Part shown: positions 39,532 to 48,486 of the stretch, in pieces
How the letters are laid out: every line of letters begins with the position of its first letter
How positions within the stretch are numbered: position 1 is the stretch's first letter
From: a virus
Reading direction: 5' to 3' (one strand)
IMG/VR virus record: IMGVR_UViG_3300035703_000106
Coordinates: 1-57,814 of that record
DNA: 57,814 nucleotides
Notes under the pieces: generated by a model
The model's database searches: none
Told to the model about the DNA's origin: nothing
Seen by the model: the letters and a program-made list of their open reading frames with translations, nothing else
Made by a program: the position numbers and the translations under genes

Positions 39532-39952
39532 GTTTTTCCTCGTGATGACCGATTTCGATTCGACGAGGACGCAGTTCTTCTGGGATTACGTACTTCAGAC
39601 TAACTGACAATACTCCATCCTTAAGATCTGCTCCGATTACGTGTACGTGTTCAGACAGCCTAAACGTGCGCTTAAACTTTTTGGTGGAAATACCACGGTG
39701 AATGTATTCGCGCTTATTTGTATCGAATTCCCCAGTGACGGTCAATGTGCGGTCTTTAACCTCGATTGACAGAGCATCTTTTGGAAAACCAGCAACGGCA
39801 AGCTCGATTAGATAATCGGTGTCGCCAGTTCGAATAATATTGTGTGGGGGATAATGATCGTTTGCGTGTTTAGCAACGTGATCTAGCTCATTCAACAGAT
39901 GATCGAAACCAATAAATGAGCCACGGGGAAATAGTTGTTGTACGCCTGTCAT
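39479..39952 (-). CDS. Small heat-shock protein Hsp20
   Basis: 157 residues from MTGVQQLFPRGSFIGF, set by AAAAAGGAGAACGAC; the longer frame to 40027 overlaps the late promoter. The alpha-crystallin domain is clear: YLIELAVAGFPKDALSIEVK, then HRGISTKKFKRTFRLSEHVH and LKDGVLSVSL, followed by the PRRIEI C-terminal anchor. It is a holdase for folding of virion proteins, and Hsp20 genes are common in T4-like cyanophages. A TATAAATA late promoter lies 63 bases upstream. Confidence 0.93.
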   Translation of the reverse strand: MTGVQQLFPRGSFIGFDHLLNELDHVAKHANDHYPPHNIIRTGDTDYLIELAVAGFPKDALSIEVKDRTLTVTGEFDTNKREYIHRGISTKKFKRTFRLSEHVHVIGADLKDGVLSVSLKYVIPEELRPRRIEIGHHEEKHDTLHTNNHQLLTESNL

Positions 39953-40014
39953 GTCGTTCTCCTTTTTACAAGCAAGACTTTTTATGCGACCGGTTACTTC
40001 CGCATCGCCAGCTG

Positions 40015-40022
40015 TATTTATA
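40015..40022 (-). promoter_or_regulatory. T4-type late promoter (TATAAATA) before Hsp20
   Basis: Exact consensus on the minus strand, 63 bases before the Hsp20 ATG. It gives late timing for the chaperone. Confidence 0.65.
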
Positions 40023-40053
40023 CCCATTTACCTATTACCATACTGAATACCCG

Positions 40054-40656
40054 TTATACATTTTTAGATACACGTACGTTACGAGACAATGATGCTTCTA
40101 TATTACCTTCGATACCAAATGAAATACCTAATCTAGTTCCATAAGGTTCTACTAGATGATATTGTCCTCTTGGAACCCATATCATACTACCAGGTTTAAA
40201 AGTAGAAGTATATAATAAATTAGCTTCTTCCTTATTTAGACTTTTTTTAGCATCATCTTTATAATATTCAATATTATTCGCCTCCCACATAGACCATTCT
40301 ACATTACCTAATACTTGTAAATAAAGGACGTCCATTACGTCTCGATGGATTCGAAAACTTTTTGATTTATTAGTAAACCCACCAAAGAAGTGAGTGGTAA
40401 TTGAATTACTGGGAAATGTAGATTTTAATTCTTTTATAATATCTTTTACAAATGCGGGTGCCGAATTTCTTTGTTCTATTGCAGTTAATGTAAATGATAA
40501 TTTAGATCCATTCAATACCCTATGATTATCTGGATGAGTATCTAGTAACATCAATGTTTGTTTCCAACCGAAAACTGATTCCGGAGGCAATTCATAATCA
40601 TTCGGTCTATGATATTTCCGGCTACGAATTGCCTCTTTAAAACTGTCATCAAACAT
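40054..40656 (-). CDS. Cupin/JmjC-like Fe(II) oxygenase
   Basis: 200 residues. FRIHRDVMDVLYLQVLGNVE (101-120) gives the His104-x-Asp106 pair, and FKPGSMIWVPRGQYHLVEPY the distal His167 in the cupin_4/JmjC pattern. Such enzymes hydroxylate protein or ribosomal side chains or small molecules. AT-rich. One-base junction with regA upstream. Substrate unknown. Confidence 0.8.
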   Translation of the reverse strand: MFDDSFKEAIRSRKYHRPNDYELPPESVFGWKQTLMLLDTHPDNHRVLNGSKLSFTLTAIEQRNSAPAFVKDIIKELKSTFPSNSITTHFFGGFTNKSKSFRIHRDVMDVLYLQVLGNVEWSMWEANNIEYYKDDAKKSLNKEEANLLYTSTFKPGSMIWVPRGQYHLVEPYGTRLGISFGIEGNIEASLSRNVRVSKNV

Positions 40657-41066
40657 TATTTATTACCGATATTATACTTCGGGCAAAGCTCCCATTCATC
40701 TTTTTCTTTAAATGGGATAATCTTAATTTGTCTAAGCGGTGCACAATCTAGATTACCTGCACCAGCAAGTTTAATTAATCCCCAATCACTTAAAAGGGTA
40801 GTGATCGTATTTCTACGCTGAATATCATTCATCTCTAGATTCGATTTCTTACCGTCAAGGAGAAATAACTCCTTAAAATGAACGATAAAATATCTACCCT
40901 GCTTATGTAGAATGTGACATGATTGGAATAGTTTTTTATCTTTGCGTGATGCTACACCAATACGGGTAAGTGTTTCACGAACTTTTAGGAAATCATCTGG
41001 TTCGTCCAGAATAACTTCTAGCATATCCTGTGGTGTCCAATGGACATTATTATTTTCTTCTACCAC
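40656..41066 (-). CDS. regA: RegA translational repressor
   Basis: 136 residues. The core VRETLTRIGVASRKDKKLFQ and SCHILHKQGRYFIVHFKELF is nearly T4 RegA (122). It binds AU-rich ribosome sites of early mRNAs and shuts off translation. The N-terminus carries about 18 extra residues and the C-terminus is longer. It overlaps gp62 by 17 bases. Confidence 0.95.
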   Translation of the reverse strand: MVEENNNVHWTPQDMLEVILDEPDDFLKVRETLTRIGVASRKDKKLFQSCHILHKQGRYFIVHFKELFLLDGKKSNLEMNDIQRRNTITTLLSDWGLIKLAGAGNLDCAPLRQIKIIPFKEKDEWELCPKYNIGNK

Positions 41067-41430
41067 CTTTTGTTACCTTCTCTCTCAAATTCAATATTTG
41101 GTCGGATGTCAACAGTGGTAGAACTTGGCGGGCTTTTTCATTGCTATAGCCATAGTATTCTTTCACCACTTCAACATCATTTACCAATTCAGGTTTATCC
41201 CATTTCGAGAAGCGTTTACGCTTCCTAACAATATTTATAAGAAAAGAGAATTGTAGTTTTTTATCGAGATGGTGGTTGCGGTTCATCTCGTTTGCTGCTA
41301 GTACAGTATCACTAAAGTAACTGAGTGACCTGTTAATAGTAAAGGGGATATATGCTTTCTCGGTTACCTCGTCGACCATAAGATCTTTCTTAGTATCGTT
41401 AATAGCATTTACATATTCAAATGGATTCAT
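41050..41430 (-). CDS. 62: Clamp loader small subunit gp62
   Basis: 126 residues from MNPFEYVNAINDTKKDLM (a TTG two codons earlier is unlikely). AYIPFTINRSLSYFSDTVLA and NEMNRNHHLDKKLQFSFLIN are diagnostic of T4-type gp62, followed by VKEYYGYSNEKARQVL. With gp44 it loads the gp45 sliding clamp. It overlaps both the PLP-enzyme-like gene and regA. Confidence 0.9.
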   Translation of the reverse strand: MNPFEYVNAINDTKKDLMVDEVTEKAYIPFTINRSLSYFSDTVLAANEMNRNHHLDKKLQFSFLINIVRKRKRFSKWDKPELVNDVEVVKEYYGYSNEKARQVLPLLTSDQILNLREKVTKGGRRK

Positions 41431-42244
41431 TATCAAGTTCCTGTTGTATTAGGTCACGTATTCGATCTGTGATGCAGATCTTATTATCGCCATCAAATGC
41501 CCACATCCATATATCAGCGGGTTTGAGATTATTATCTATGCAATATCTCTCTTGTATACCCTTGGCCTTTCTGGTTATATAAGTCGCATCAAACTTAGGC
41601 AATATCTCATTGGCTACTGAACAAGCGTTAGAGTTAAAATAACTATAACCGAAATATTTGTCAATTGGTACAGTTAAACTCATAGGTAAATTATCAGAGA
41701 AAACGATTCCAGCTCGAATACCACCTAATAAAAAGTTTTTACTTAGACTAAATGCCACCGCATCAAATATCTCTAAACCAGTATTCAATTTATCGAGTGT
41801 AGTACCGTAGAAGGCACAGTCTAAAAAAATCTTAGAACCATTATTTTCACAATGGGTAATCATATCATTAAACCAAGGAGTAACCCCTCCTTCATGATTC
41901 GGCTGACTTACCAGTACGTAGCTATTAGGTGGGATCTGATCATAGGTATCGATCCCTAGATTATTATACGACTTTACTAGGACTTTGTAAAATCTATAAT
42001 CAGTATTGAACCAGCAGATCTGATCATATTTTTTATGTATATGAGCTACCTGGTGGAATATTGCATCGTGGATTCCGTTTGTAATAGCCCATTGTTTTTT
42101 ATATTCAGCACCAGAAAATCTATGAATCCATTTTACCCAAGATTTATGATAAAGTTTCAGATCTTCTATATGACATTTATTTTTAATAGGAATATTTTGG
42201 AGCTCTTTTTGTATTTGGGTAGGACAAAAACTATATACGGTCAT
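41417..42244 (-). CDS. PLP-dependent aminotransferase-fold protein
   Basis: 275 residues. SQPNHEGGVTPW (113-124) fits the NPxNPTG loop of class I/II aminotransferases, FLDCAFYGTT contains Asp142 that pairs with the PLP ring nitrogen, and FSLSKNFLLGGIRAG has Lys169, the Schiff-base lysine. It is shorter than ordinary aminotransferases (about 350-400), lacking most of the small domain. Inserted between the kinase-like gene and gp62. Likely makes or modifies an amino-compound; substrate unknown. I know of no counterpart in T4. Confidence 0.75.
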   Translation of the reverse strand: MTVYSFCPTQIQKELQNIPIKNKCHIEDLKLYHKSWVKWIHRFSGAEYKKQWAITNGIHDAIFHQVAHIHKKYDQICWFNTDYRFYKVLVKSYNNLGIDTYDQIPPNSYVLVSQPNHEGGVTPWFNDMITHCENNGSKIFLDCAFYGTTLDKLNTGLEIFDAVAFSLSKNFLLGGIRAGIVFSDNLPMSLTVPIDKYFGYSYFNSNACSVANEILPKFDATYITRKAKGIQERYCIDNNLKPADIWMWAFDGDNKICITDRIRDLIQQELDNESI

Positions 42245-42780
42245 ACTAACTCCTCTAATCTTTTAGAGATATTAGGAGTAATTTTAGATAACCATTCACG
42301 AATCTCAAGAAGAGCGTAAGGTTTTAATTCCTCTGTTCTTTCTCTCATATATTTAAAGTCGAACATTATAACCTTTCCATTCTTCTTAGTCATATTTGAT
42401 AGTGCACCATTTAATTTATACATATTAATCTCTTTAAAATAGTGATAGATTTCTACAATCTGATCTTCAATATCAGGAATATCATTGTGCCCGCGAATTA
42501 ATAAATCAGGACCGTAATATTCTTGTATAATGTATTTCTCTTGATAATTAATATCTACTAATTTAGGAACCCAATCTTTATCTCTAAATCTTAAAAGGGA
42601 ATTAGTCTCTGCCAACCATTTCTTTTCAATGTAATCTACAGATTGCTCAGATACTTTACCATTAACAGTAATACCGTTTTTTATAAAATAACGTTTTATT
42701 AAAGTCTTATCATCATTTAAATATACAGAAGCAACCCTTCCTATATTAGGATCTGGGTGTCTGTAAGGCTCCCAGATCAT
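42241..42780 (-). CDS. Protein-kinase-fold protein (APH/RIO-like)
   Basis: 179 residues. DKTLIKRYFIKNG provides a glycine-poor ATP-lobe with a Lys, KYIIQEYYGPDLL the hinge, and MYKLNGALSNMTKKNGKVIM followed by FDF matches the catalytic loop (usual HxD..N) and the DFG-like metal site. The catalytic Asp appears replaced (KLNGALSNM), so activity is uncertain. Four-base overlaps join it to glutaredoxin and to the PLP-enzyme-like gene, suggesting a shared pathway, e.g. modifying an amino-sugar. Confidence 0.6.
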   Translation of the reverse strand: MIWEPYRHPDPNIGRVASVYLNDDKTLIKRYFIKNGITVNGKVSEQSVDYIEKKWLAETNSLLRFRDKDWVPKLVDINYQEKYIIQEYYGPDLLIRGHNDIPDIEDQIVEIYHYFKEINMYKLNGALSNMTKKNGKVIMFDFKYMRERTEELKPYALLEIREWLSKITPNISKRLEELV

Positions 42781-43049
42781 TCAATTCCACTATCAATCGT
42801 TGGCCATTGAACACGTTCGATTCTATCAGAGATAATCGTCTTTGTTAACTCCGTAGAACTACCTCTTTGGATATCTACACCATCATAATAGAGTTGAGGA
42901 ACAGTTCTATGGCCTTTTGATTCCATAAAGCTCATTGCTTCTGAATCGTGCTCTACATCAATCATTGTATACTCAAATCCCCATTCGTCAAGTTTCTTCT
43001 TCAGATTTCGGCAATAAAAACATTTATCCTTACTATAAAGTTTAAGCAT
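42777..43049 (-). CDS. Glutaredoxin
   Basis: 90 residues. The redox motif is KCFYCRN (CxxC at 10-13), with MESKGHRTVPQLYYDGVDIQ giving the cis-Pro and glutathione-binding loop. It supplies electrons to ribonucleotide reductase or other reductions, like T4 NrdC. The ribosome site is GAGGGAATC. Located between dexA and the kinase-like gene. Confidence 0.9.
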   Translation of the reverse strand: MLKLYSKDKCFYCRNLKKKLDEWGFEYTMIDVEHDSEAMSFMESKGHRTVPQLYYDGVDIQRGSSTELTKTIISDRIERVQWPTIDSGIE

Positions 43050-43058
43050 GATTCCCTC

Positions 43059-43670
43059 CTAGAATGCCGTAACGGCCTGTACCAACGATTGCATACGCAT
43101 TACGTCCATACTTACATCATGACAAGGATCATGCTTTACGAAATGTTCAGCAAGACCATTGGGAATAAATCCTGGATCAATATCAGCTCCGTACGAGATG
43201 CCTTCGATATAACTAATCGTATCTCGTACTAGCCACCAGTCATACGGTTCTGGGTTACCGGTACATTTCATAAGAGAAGTCATAAACACAGGGTCAAACG
43301 TATTGCGTCTAGTATATACCTTCTTAAGGTTCGTACACTTGTTTACTACAAAGAAGTTATAGAGTTCAGCAATCGATTTATCATCAGGGCGAGGAGCAAT
43401 CTTTTTCTGTGCTTCTTTGTTCTGTTCAGACCACCACCGCACGGTGTCCTTTTCGATCTTACGACCATATGATTTCACTTGATCCGCAACATCAAACTTA
43501 ATATAGTTGCACTTATCAACCAATTCCTGATAGGTGTACGGATCTTTCTCAAACCGCATTGGATCATAGTTTAACATAGCAAAAGAAATCACAACACCAT
43601 CGACCGGGTTCTGTGATAAAGTCTCGAAGTCATAAATTGTACAAATATCCAATCCTCGGAATCCTTTCAT
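43059..43670 (-). CDS. dexA: DexA-like 3'-5' exonuclease
   Basis: 203 residues. The DEDD fold is marked by CTIYDFETLSQNPVDGVV (Asp-x-Glu) and a distal MTSLMKCTGNPE, ending with HDVSMDVMRMQSL, the His/Asp ExoIII motif. It matches T4 DexA (227), which degrades ssDNA. It follows a 34-residue membrane gene by a four-base overlap. Confidence 0.88.
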   Translation of the reverse strand: MKGFRGLDICTIYDFETLSQNPVDGVVISFAMLNYDPMRFEKDPYTYQELVDKCNYIKFDVADQVKSYGRKIEKDTVRWWSEQNKEAQKKIAPRPDDKSIAELYNFFVVNKCTNLKKVYTRRNTFDPVFMTSLMKCTGNPEPYDWWLVRDTISYIEGISYGADIDPGFIPNGLAEHFVKHDPCHDVSMDVMRMQSLVQAVTAF

Positions 43671-43771
43671 TGTACCAAAACTCTTACAGTAGCTTCATGC
43701 AAAGCCTTAAACACCTTTGCATCATCATAGAGTAGAATAACAATAAGCAATAGTGCAAGTACTCCTCTCAT
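43667..43771 (-). CDS. Membrane micro-protein, 34 aa
   Basis: 34 codons, MRGVLALLLIVILLYDDAKV at the start, one membrane span then a basic tail. Its start overlaps the gp44 stop by four bases (ATGA) and its stop overlaps the dexA start by four bases. Two tight overlaps make it a real coupled gene. Function unknown. Confidence 0.65.
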   Translation of the reverse strand: MRGVLALLLIVILLYDDAKVFKALHEATVRVLVQ

Positions 43772-44706
43772 TTGATTTGTACCTCTGTCATAATCTCAGT
43801 CATACAAGCTACAAGGTTCAGTTCGTGATCTGCCACAAAGGCAGCTTTATATTGATAGTCAGCCAGGATTAAAACCAGTTGTGGGATAGATACAGGCTGG
43901 ACTTTATCAGCCATACGATCATACAGGCCACGAATAATCGCAGATGTATCTAGATCCATATGGTTAACTACCCAACTACGCATAGTCTTAAAGTCTTTAC
44001 CCTTCAGAGCGTCAAACAGTTTGTTGAACTGGTCATTTGATGCTGTTGCAGAGGTAAGGAGATTAAACTCGCCATCGATACAGTTGCGTTGGGTTTCGTT
44101 AATGACACGGCGCCAGTCAGGAACATAGCGCATGATTACATCCACCAACTGCTTCGGATCGCCTTTTACATTCTCCTTCTGGAGAATAAACTTTAGGCGA
44201 GACAGGAACAGCTCTGCAATCTTCGGCAGTTCATCCTTTGGAACGTTAAAGTCATACACAGCACAACGGGAATGCAGTGGTTCAATGATACGATTCTTAA
44301 AGTTACAGGTTAGAATAAATCGGCAATTGTCTGAGAATTGTTCAATGAAACCGCGAAGAGCTGGTTGGGTTGACTGTGGGTTCAGGTAGTCAGCTTCATC
44401 TAGGATAATAACCTTATATCCACCACTCAGAGAGACAGTAGATGCAAACTGACGGATCTTACCACGAAGGGTTTCGATGTTACCTTCTTCGGATCCGTTA
44501 ATAACAATATAGTCTAGACCAAGCTCTTCACATAGAGCACGGGCAGCAGTTGTCTTACCGATGCCAGCAGTACCGGTGAAAAGCATATTCTGCAATTCAC
44601 CAGTATTAAGCATCTGCTGCAAAGATTTCTTCACAGCAGATGGCAAGAGCGTTTCGTTCAGGGATTTAGGCCGATACTTTTCGACCCAGAGAAAGTCTTT
44701 CGACAT
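43768..44706 (-). CDS. 44: Clamp loader large subunit gp44 (AAA+)
   Basis: 312 residues. Walker A is GTAGIGKTTAARAL, Walker B VIILDEADYLNPQ, and the arginine finger region IIEPLHSRCAVYDF shows an SRC motif. It matches T4 gp44 (319). It loads clamp gp45 together with gp62 by ATP hydrolysis. Its own promoter is at 44734-44762 inside the upstream small gene's 3' region. Confidence 0.95.
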   Translation of the reverse strand: MSKDFLWVEKYRPKSLNETLLPSAVKKSLQQMLNTGELQNMLFTGTAGIGKTTAARALCEELGLDYIVINGSEEGNIETLRGKIRQFASTVSLSGGYKVIILDEADYLNPQSTQPALRGFIEQFSDNCRFILTCNFKNRIIEPLHSRCAVYDFNVPKDELPKIAELFLSRLKFILQKENVKGDPKQLVDVIMRYVPDWRRVINETQRNCIDGEFNLLTSATASNDQFNKLFDALKGKDFKTMRSWVVNHMDLDTSAIIRGLYDRMADKVQPVSIPQLVLILADYQYKAAFVADHELNLVACMTEIMTEVQIK

Positions 44707-44733
44707 GTGTACTCCAATTTCAATTGAATATTC

Positions 44734-44762
44734 ATTATATGGTATTAGGAGTAAAAAGTAAA
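44734..44762 (-). promoter_or_regulatory. Sigma70-type promoter before gp44
   Basis: TTTACT (44757-44762), 17-base spacer, TATAAT (44734-44739), followed by a 28-base leader to the gp44 ATG. Confidence 0.75.
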
Positions 44763-44765
44763 CCT

Positions 44766-44960
44766 TTATTCCTGGTTTTGGTGTGCTTCACACATCGCAA
44801 CAATCTGTACGCACTGGTCACGAAGCTGACCGATAGTGGTAAGTTCTTCCCCACGGAATCCACCGCGCTGTACAATAGTATCAATAACGGCAATGGTACT
44901 ACGACCGATACGGTTAGCAAGGTTAATCATTTGGTCATTTTGAGTAGGCGCTTTTGCCAT
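44766..44960 (-). CDS. Hypothetical protein, 64 aa
   Basis: 64 residues from MAKAPTQNDQMINLANRIGR, with GGAGAATGATT as ribosome site. Helical; contains TIVQRGGFRGEELTTIGQLR and a C-terminal CVQIVAMCEAHQNQE. It lies between clamp gp45 and loader gp44, a place where marine T4-like phages keep a small unknown protein. It could interact with the clamp. Confidence 0.7.
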   Translation of the reverse strand: MAKAPTQNDQMINLANRIGRSTIAVIDTIVQRGGFRGEELTTIGQLRDQCVQIVAMCEAHQNQE

Positions 44961-44962
44961 AA

Positions 44963-45652
44963 TCATTCTCCATAAGTTGAGGTTTTTTCAAGAGCAATCC
45001 AGTAGTTCACTTTCTTTTCAGTATGAGAAAACTTGGACATAAGTTTAGAAGACAGACTGACATTATAATCGCCAGGCAAGATCTTGAGGTTCTGAATGTT
45101 CAGAATAAAGTTAAAGCTTTCGCTTTCGTATTTACCTGCCAATTCAATCGTAAATGTATTCGAAGTAGCATTTTCAGGATCGAATACGGTCAGTGCAATT
45201 GCACCATTCGATGGCGTAATAGCCACAGATGTATGACCAAGAGCGGACGTAGCGCGCTTAATCTTATTCAAAGTATCTTGGTCAAGAGTAAATGTTACCT
45301 CAAAGTCGTTCATAGCCGAGGCTTTGGTAAGCATAGTGCTATTTGGAGAGGTAAGCATCTCTGTTTCGGTAAAGAAGTATTTAATCTTTGACCGGCCAAC
45401 TGAGTCAGAGATAACAGCAAACTTTTCCTCGAACTTAACCTGCGGTTCATCAACAAGAGATAGAACGCCCAGGAATTCGTTGAGGTCGTAGATTCCAAAC
45501 TCGGATGGGAATTCCACATCCACTACAGCAGTCGTCAAGATGTTACGAGCTTCAGAGATCGTAGAAACCTGATTGCCTGGATGGAATACGATGTTACTAT
45601 TAATGCCAGAAAAATTCTTGAGTACTTGGGTGGTGTATTCAGTAAGTTTCAT
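44963..45652 (-). CDS. 45: Sliding clamp gp45
   Basis: 229 residues, matching T4 gp45 (228). Recognised by length, position between gp46 and gp44, and two repeated beta-alpha-beta domains (KLTEYTTQVLKNFSGINSNI, LDQDTLNKIKRATSALG). It forms the trimeric ring that tethers gp43 and, with gp55, activates late promoters. A weak promoter-like TATATT precedes it. Confidence 0.92.
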   Translation of the reverse strand: MKLTEYTTQVLKNFSGINSNIVFHPGNQVSTISEARNILTTAVVDVEFPSEFGIYDLNEFLGVLSLVDEPQVKFEEKFAVISDSVGRSKIKYFFTETEMLTSPNSTMLTKASAMNDFEVTFTLDQDTLNKIKRATSALGHTSVAITPSNGAIALTVFDPENATSNTFTIELAGKYESESFNFILNIQNLKILPGDYNVSLSSKLMSKFSHTEKKVNYWIALEKTSTYGE

Positions 45653-45691
45653 AGTGTATCCTTTTCATAATATAAAGCATTGTACAATAGA

Positions 45692-47428
45692 TCAGGCTGC
45701 TTGTACACCCCAATCCTTCATTTTCGAGAAGTTTTTATCCTTAAAGAACTCAATCTTATTCTTGAATTTGCCATCAAGGATTTCACCCTTATGGCTAATA
45801 ACGAATACGTTTGTATCATCGTCAAGCGAATACAAGATCTTCATGAGATTCTCTACACCGTCATGATCCAAGGAGGAGTCGAATGTTTCGTCCAGTACCA
45901 GTAGGTTAGTAGCAACAGAGTTCTTCATCTTAGCGATCATACGCCAAGTAAACAGAAGAGCAAGGTCAATACGTTGCTTTTCGCCTTCGGAGAAACTATC
46001 GTAGGTAAATGCGTCACGATGTCTGGACTTAATCGTCTCTTGGAAACTCTCGTCCAGATTAAAGTGCACAAAGAAATCTAGGATCTGTAGATATTTATTC
46101 ACAAGGTTATTAATGATAGGGATATACTGCTTAATAACCTTTGTCTTAATACCTGTATCTTTCAGCATCTCTGCCATGACTGAGTTATACGAGAACTCTT
46201 CGTTCAGTTTCATACGCTCTTCCATAAGAGCATCTTTCTCAGAGTTCATATCGGTCAGTTCTTGGTTCGCTCGCGCGAGGTCGCCCGTACGCGAGGTTAG
46301 ACGGGTGATATCATCATTTAAAGTCTGAATAGCATTCTGTAGTCTCTTGATCGACTGACCATTCGAATGAATAGTAGATTGCTTTTCGCGAATCACTTCT
46401 GCTGATTCTGTAAATTTATCGATCGTTTCTGTTACTGCAGCAGCTTCTTCGTCTGCCTTGCGGATAGCGCTTTGTAGTTCGCGGGCGCGAGAGCGAGCGT
46501 GATCGAGCTTAGAGTTGCGAGTCTCTTCTGAGATTTCTTGTGTACACGTAGGACACTGAGAGTTGGTCTCATAGAACTTAGCGTCATTTACCACATTCTT
46601 TACCTGCGTAGTAAACTGCGCACGATATTGTAATAGGATTTGTTTACGATCATGGGCACTATTCAGTGCTTCACTTACCTTATCATTCTCTTTCTCAATG
46701 AACGATGACAGTTCTGCATTTTCTGCTAACAGTCCGTCAATCTCGTCTCTTGCTTCTGTAATCTGGTTCTTTTTAGAATTAATCTCTTCCTGATTCATAG
46801 CGGTGATATCACGAATATATTTCTTCTGCGCATCAATCTGATTCTTTTTCAGATCCAGCTGGTAGTTCAGATCCTTCAGCTTCTCTTTTAGTGTAGCATT
46901 CTTTTCTTTTACAAGGATATTCATCTTAGAGAAGACGTTAATGTCTAGCAGATCCTCGATAACCTCTCTACGATATTGTGCAGAGAGTTGCATGAATGGA
47001 ATAAAAGATGAACTACCAAGAACAACAATCTGGTGGAACGATTTATGATTCAATTTAATAATGTTCTGTTCTAGGATTCTTTGATATTCTTTCGAATGCG
47101 AATCCTGGTTGATTAGAACATTATTCTTCCAAATCTCAAAGACCTGTGGTTTAACCCCCCGGATAATCTTAAAGTCAGCTTTGCCTACGCTAAACTCAAT
47201 CTCTACCACGCAGTTTTTATTGTTAATAGAGTTAACCAACTGTGGCTTATTAATATTGCGGTGTGGCTTACCAAACAATGCGAATGACATAGCATCCAAC
47301 ATTGTAGACTTACCTGCACCATTATGACCAACAATCAGTGTCGATTTATGTGTAGTTAGGTCCATCTCGGTGAAGCTATCCCCAGTGGACATAAAGTTAC
47401 GCCACCGCAGTTTCTTAAAGTAAATCAT
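45692..47428 (-). CDS. 46: Recombination nuclease subunit gp46 (SbcC/Rad50-like)
   Basis: 578 residues. Walker A is VGHNGAGKSTMLDAMSFALF, the zinc-hook is CPTC near the centre (NSQCPTCTQEIS), flanked by coiled coils, then the ABC signature FSEGEKQRIDLALLF and Walker B LLVLDETFDSSLD. With gp47 it resects DNA ends for recombination. Four-base overlap with gp47. Confidence 0.96.
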   Translation of the reverse strand: MIYFKKLRWRNFMSTGDSFTEMDLTTHKSTLIVGHNGAGKSTMLDAMSFALFGKPHRNINKPQLVNSINNKNCVVEIEFSVGKADFKIIRGVKPQVFEIWKNNVLINQDSHSKEYQRILEQNIIKLNHKSFHQIVVLGSSSFIPFMQLSAQYRREVIEDLLDINVFSKMNILVKEKNATLKEKLKDLNYQLDLKKNQIDAQKKYIRDITAMNQEEINSKKNQITEARDEIDGLLAENAELSSFIEKENDKVSEALNSAHDRKQILLQYRAQFTTQVKNVVNDAKFYETNSQCPTCTQEISEETRNSKLDHARSRARELQSAIRKADEEAAAVTETIDKFTESAEVIREKQSTIHSNGQSIKRLQNAIQTLNDDITRLTSRTGDLARANQELTDMNSEKDALMEERMKLNEEFSYNSVMAEMLKDTGIKTKVIKQYIPIINNLVNKYLQILDFFVHFNLDESFQETIKSRHRDAFTYDSFSEGEKQRIDLALLFTWRMIAKMKNSVATNLLVLDETFDSSLDHDGVENLMKILYSLDDDTNVFVISHKGEILDGKFKNKIEFFKDKNFSKMKDWGVQAA

Positions 47429-48486
47429 GCAATCTCCAGTGCTTGGGCTTCTGTGAGCAGATTACGCATGCTGGACTTCAGCCGGTCTTTATCTAGATCA
47501 GTGTCCACCGCGTCTACATAGCTATCGAGCAGTTCACCTGTATCCTCTACAGATACAGCTTCATCCTCTACATTCTCGCCAAGGAATTCGTTAAAGTTCT
47601 CTGCGATTTTCAGATCATGAATCTTCTGTGATTGTATTCTATCAATAAACCGATCGAATGTAAACAGATCACTCTTGCTAATAACAACAACCTTCACAAA
47701 TTTGTTATCTAGATGAGAAGTGTCATACATCGAATAGTCGACATTCGAATCATCGTAGACAATACGTTCGAAGAGTCTATGTGGGTTTGGAATCTTTGTT
47801 AGTTCTCTCGTAGCAGTGTCAAGCACGTGGAATCCTTTCTCATCACCAGCATCTGACCAAAAGAATTCAGACTGTGTGCCAAGATAGTGGATGTTATCTC
47901 TCTGTGAACCTACGTGGAAGTGACCAGAGATTACTTTTTCAAATCGAGAGAATAAGCTATGATTTAGACCAGCGTGAGATGGTACACCACGAAGAACATC
48001 GAATCCCATAAGCTCAAGATGTCCACCCAACCAGTCTGCTTTACAGTTGTTGATAAAGGACATAGATCGGTCATAGTTCTCTTGACAAATCCATGGGAGC
48101 ATAGCAAGGTTGAACCCATCTAGATCGAGTACGGTCGGCTCCATGTGAATAGTGACTTCACCCATATAGTGACCAAGTAGTTCTTTCAGTGCGTTCAGTT
48201 CGTTAGTGTTTTTGTAAAACGTGTCATGGTTTCCAGGAATGACATCCATGTGCATTCCGTACTCTCGCAGTTTTGCAAGAAAAGACTTCCGGTAACGATG
48301 AAGTGACTTAAAGTTAATGAACTTGCGATTATCAAAAACGTCACCAAGATGGATGATGCGTTTGATATTGTTCTCGCGTAGATACGGGAAGAATACATCG
48401 CTATAAAAAAGATCAGCATTATCTGCAAAAATATCAGAAGAATTCCGAATACCAGTGTGAGTATCATTTAAAATAGCCACCTTCAT
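47425..48486 (-). CDS. 47: Recombination nuclease subunit gp47 (SbcD/Mre11-like)
   Basis: 353 residues from MKVAILNDTHTGIRNSS, chosen because its ATG overlaps the epimerase stop (ATGA). The metallophosphoesterase motifs NDTHTG, HLGDVFDNRKF, VIPGNHDTFY and SGHFHVGS are intact. Partner of gp46 in end resection. Length matches T4 gp47 (339). Confidence 0.95.
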   Translation of the reverse strand: MKVAILNDTHTGIRNSSDIFADNADLFYSDVFFPYLRENNIKRIIHLGDVFDNRKFINFKSLHRYRKSFLAKLREYGMHMDVIPGNHDTFYKNTNELNALKELLGHYMGEVTIHMEPTVLDLDGFNLAMLPWICQENYDRSMSFINNCKADWLGGHLELMGFDVLRGVPSHAGLNHSLFSRFEKVISGHFHVGSQRDNIHYLGTQSEFFWSDAGDEKGFHVLDTATRELTKIPNPHRLFERIVYDDSNVDYSMYDTSHLDNKFVKVVVISKSDLFTFDRFIDRIQSQKIHDLKIAENFNEFLGENVEDEAVSVEDTGELLDSYVDAVDTDLDKDRLKSSMRNLLTEAQALEIA

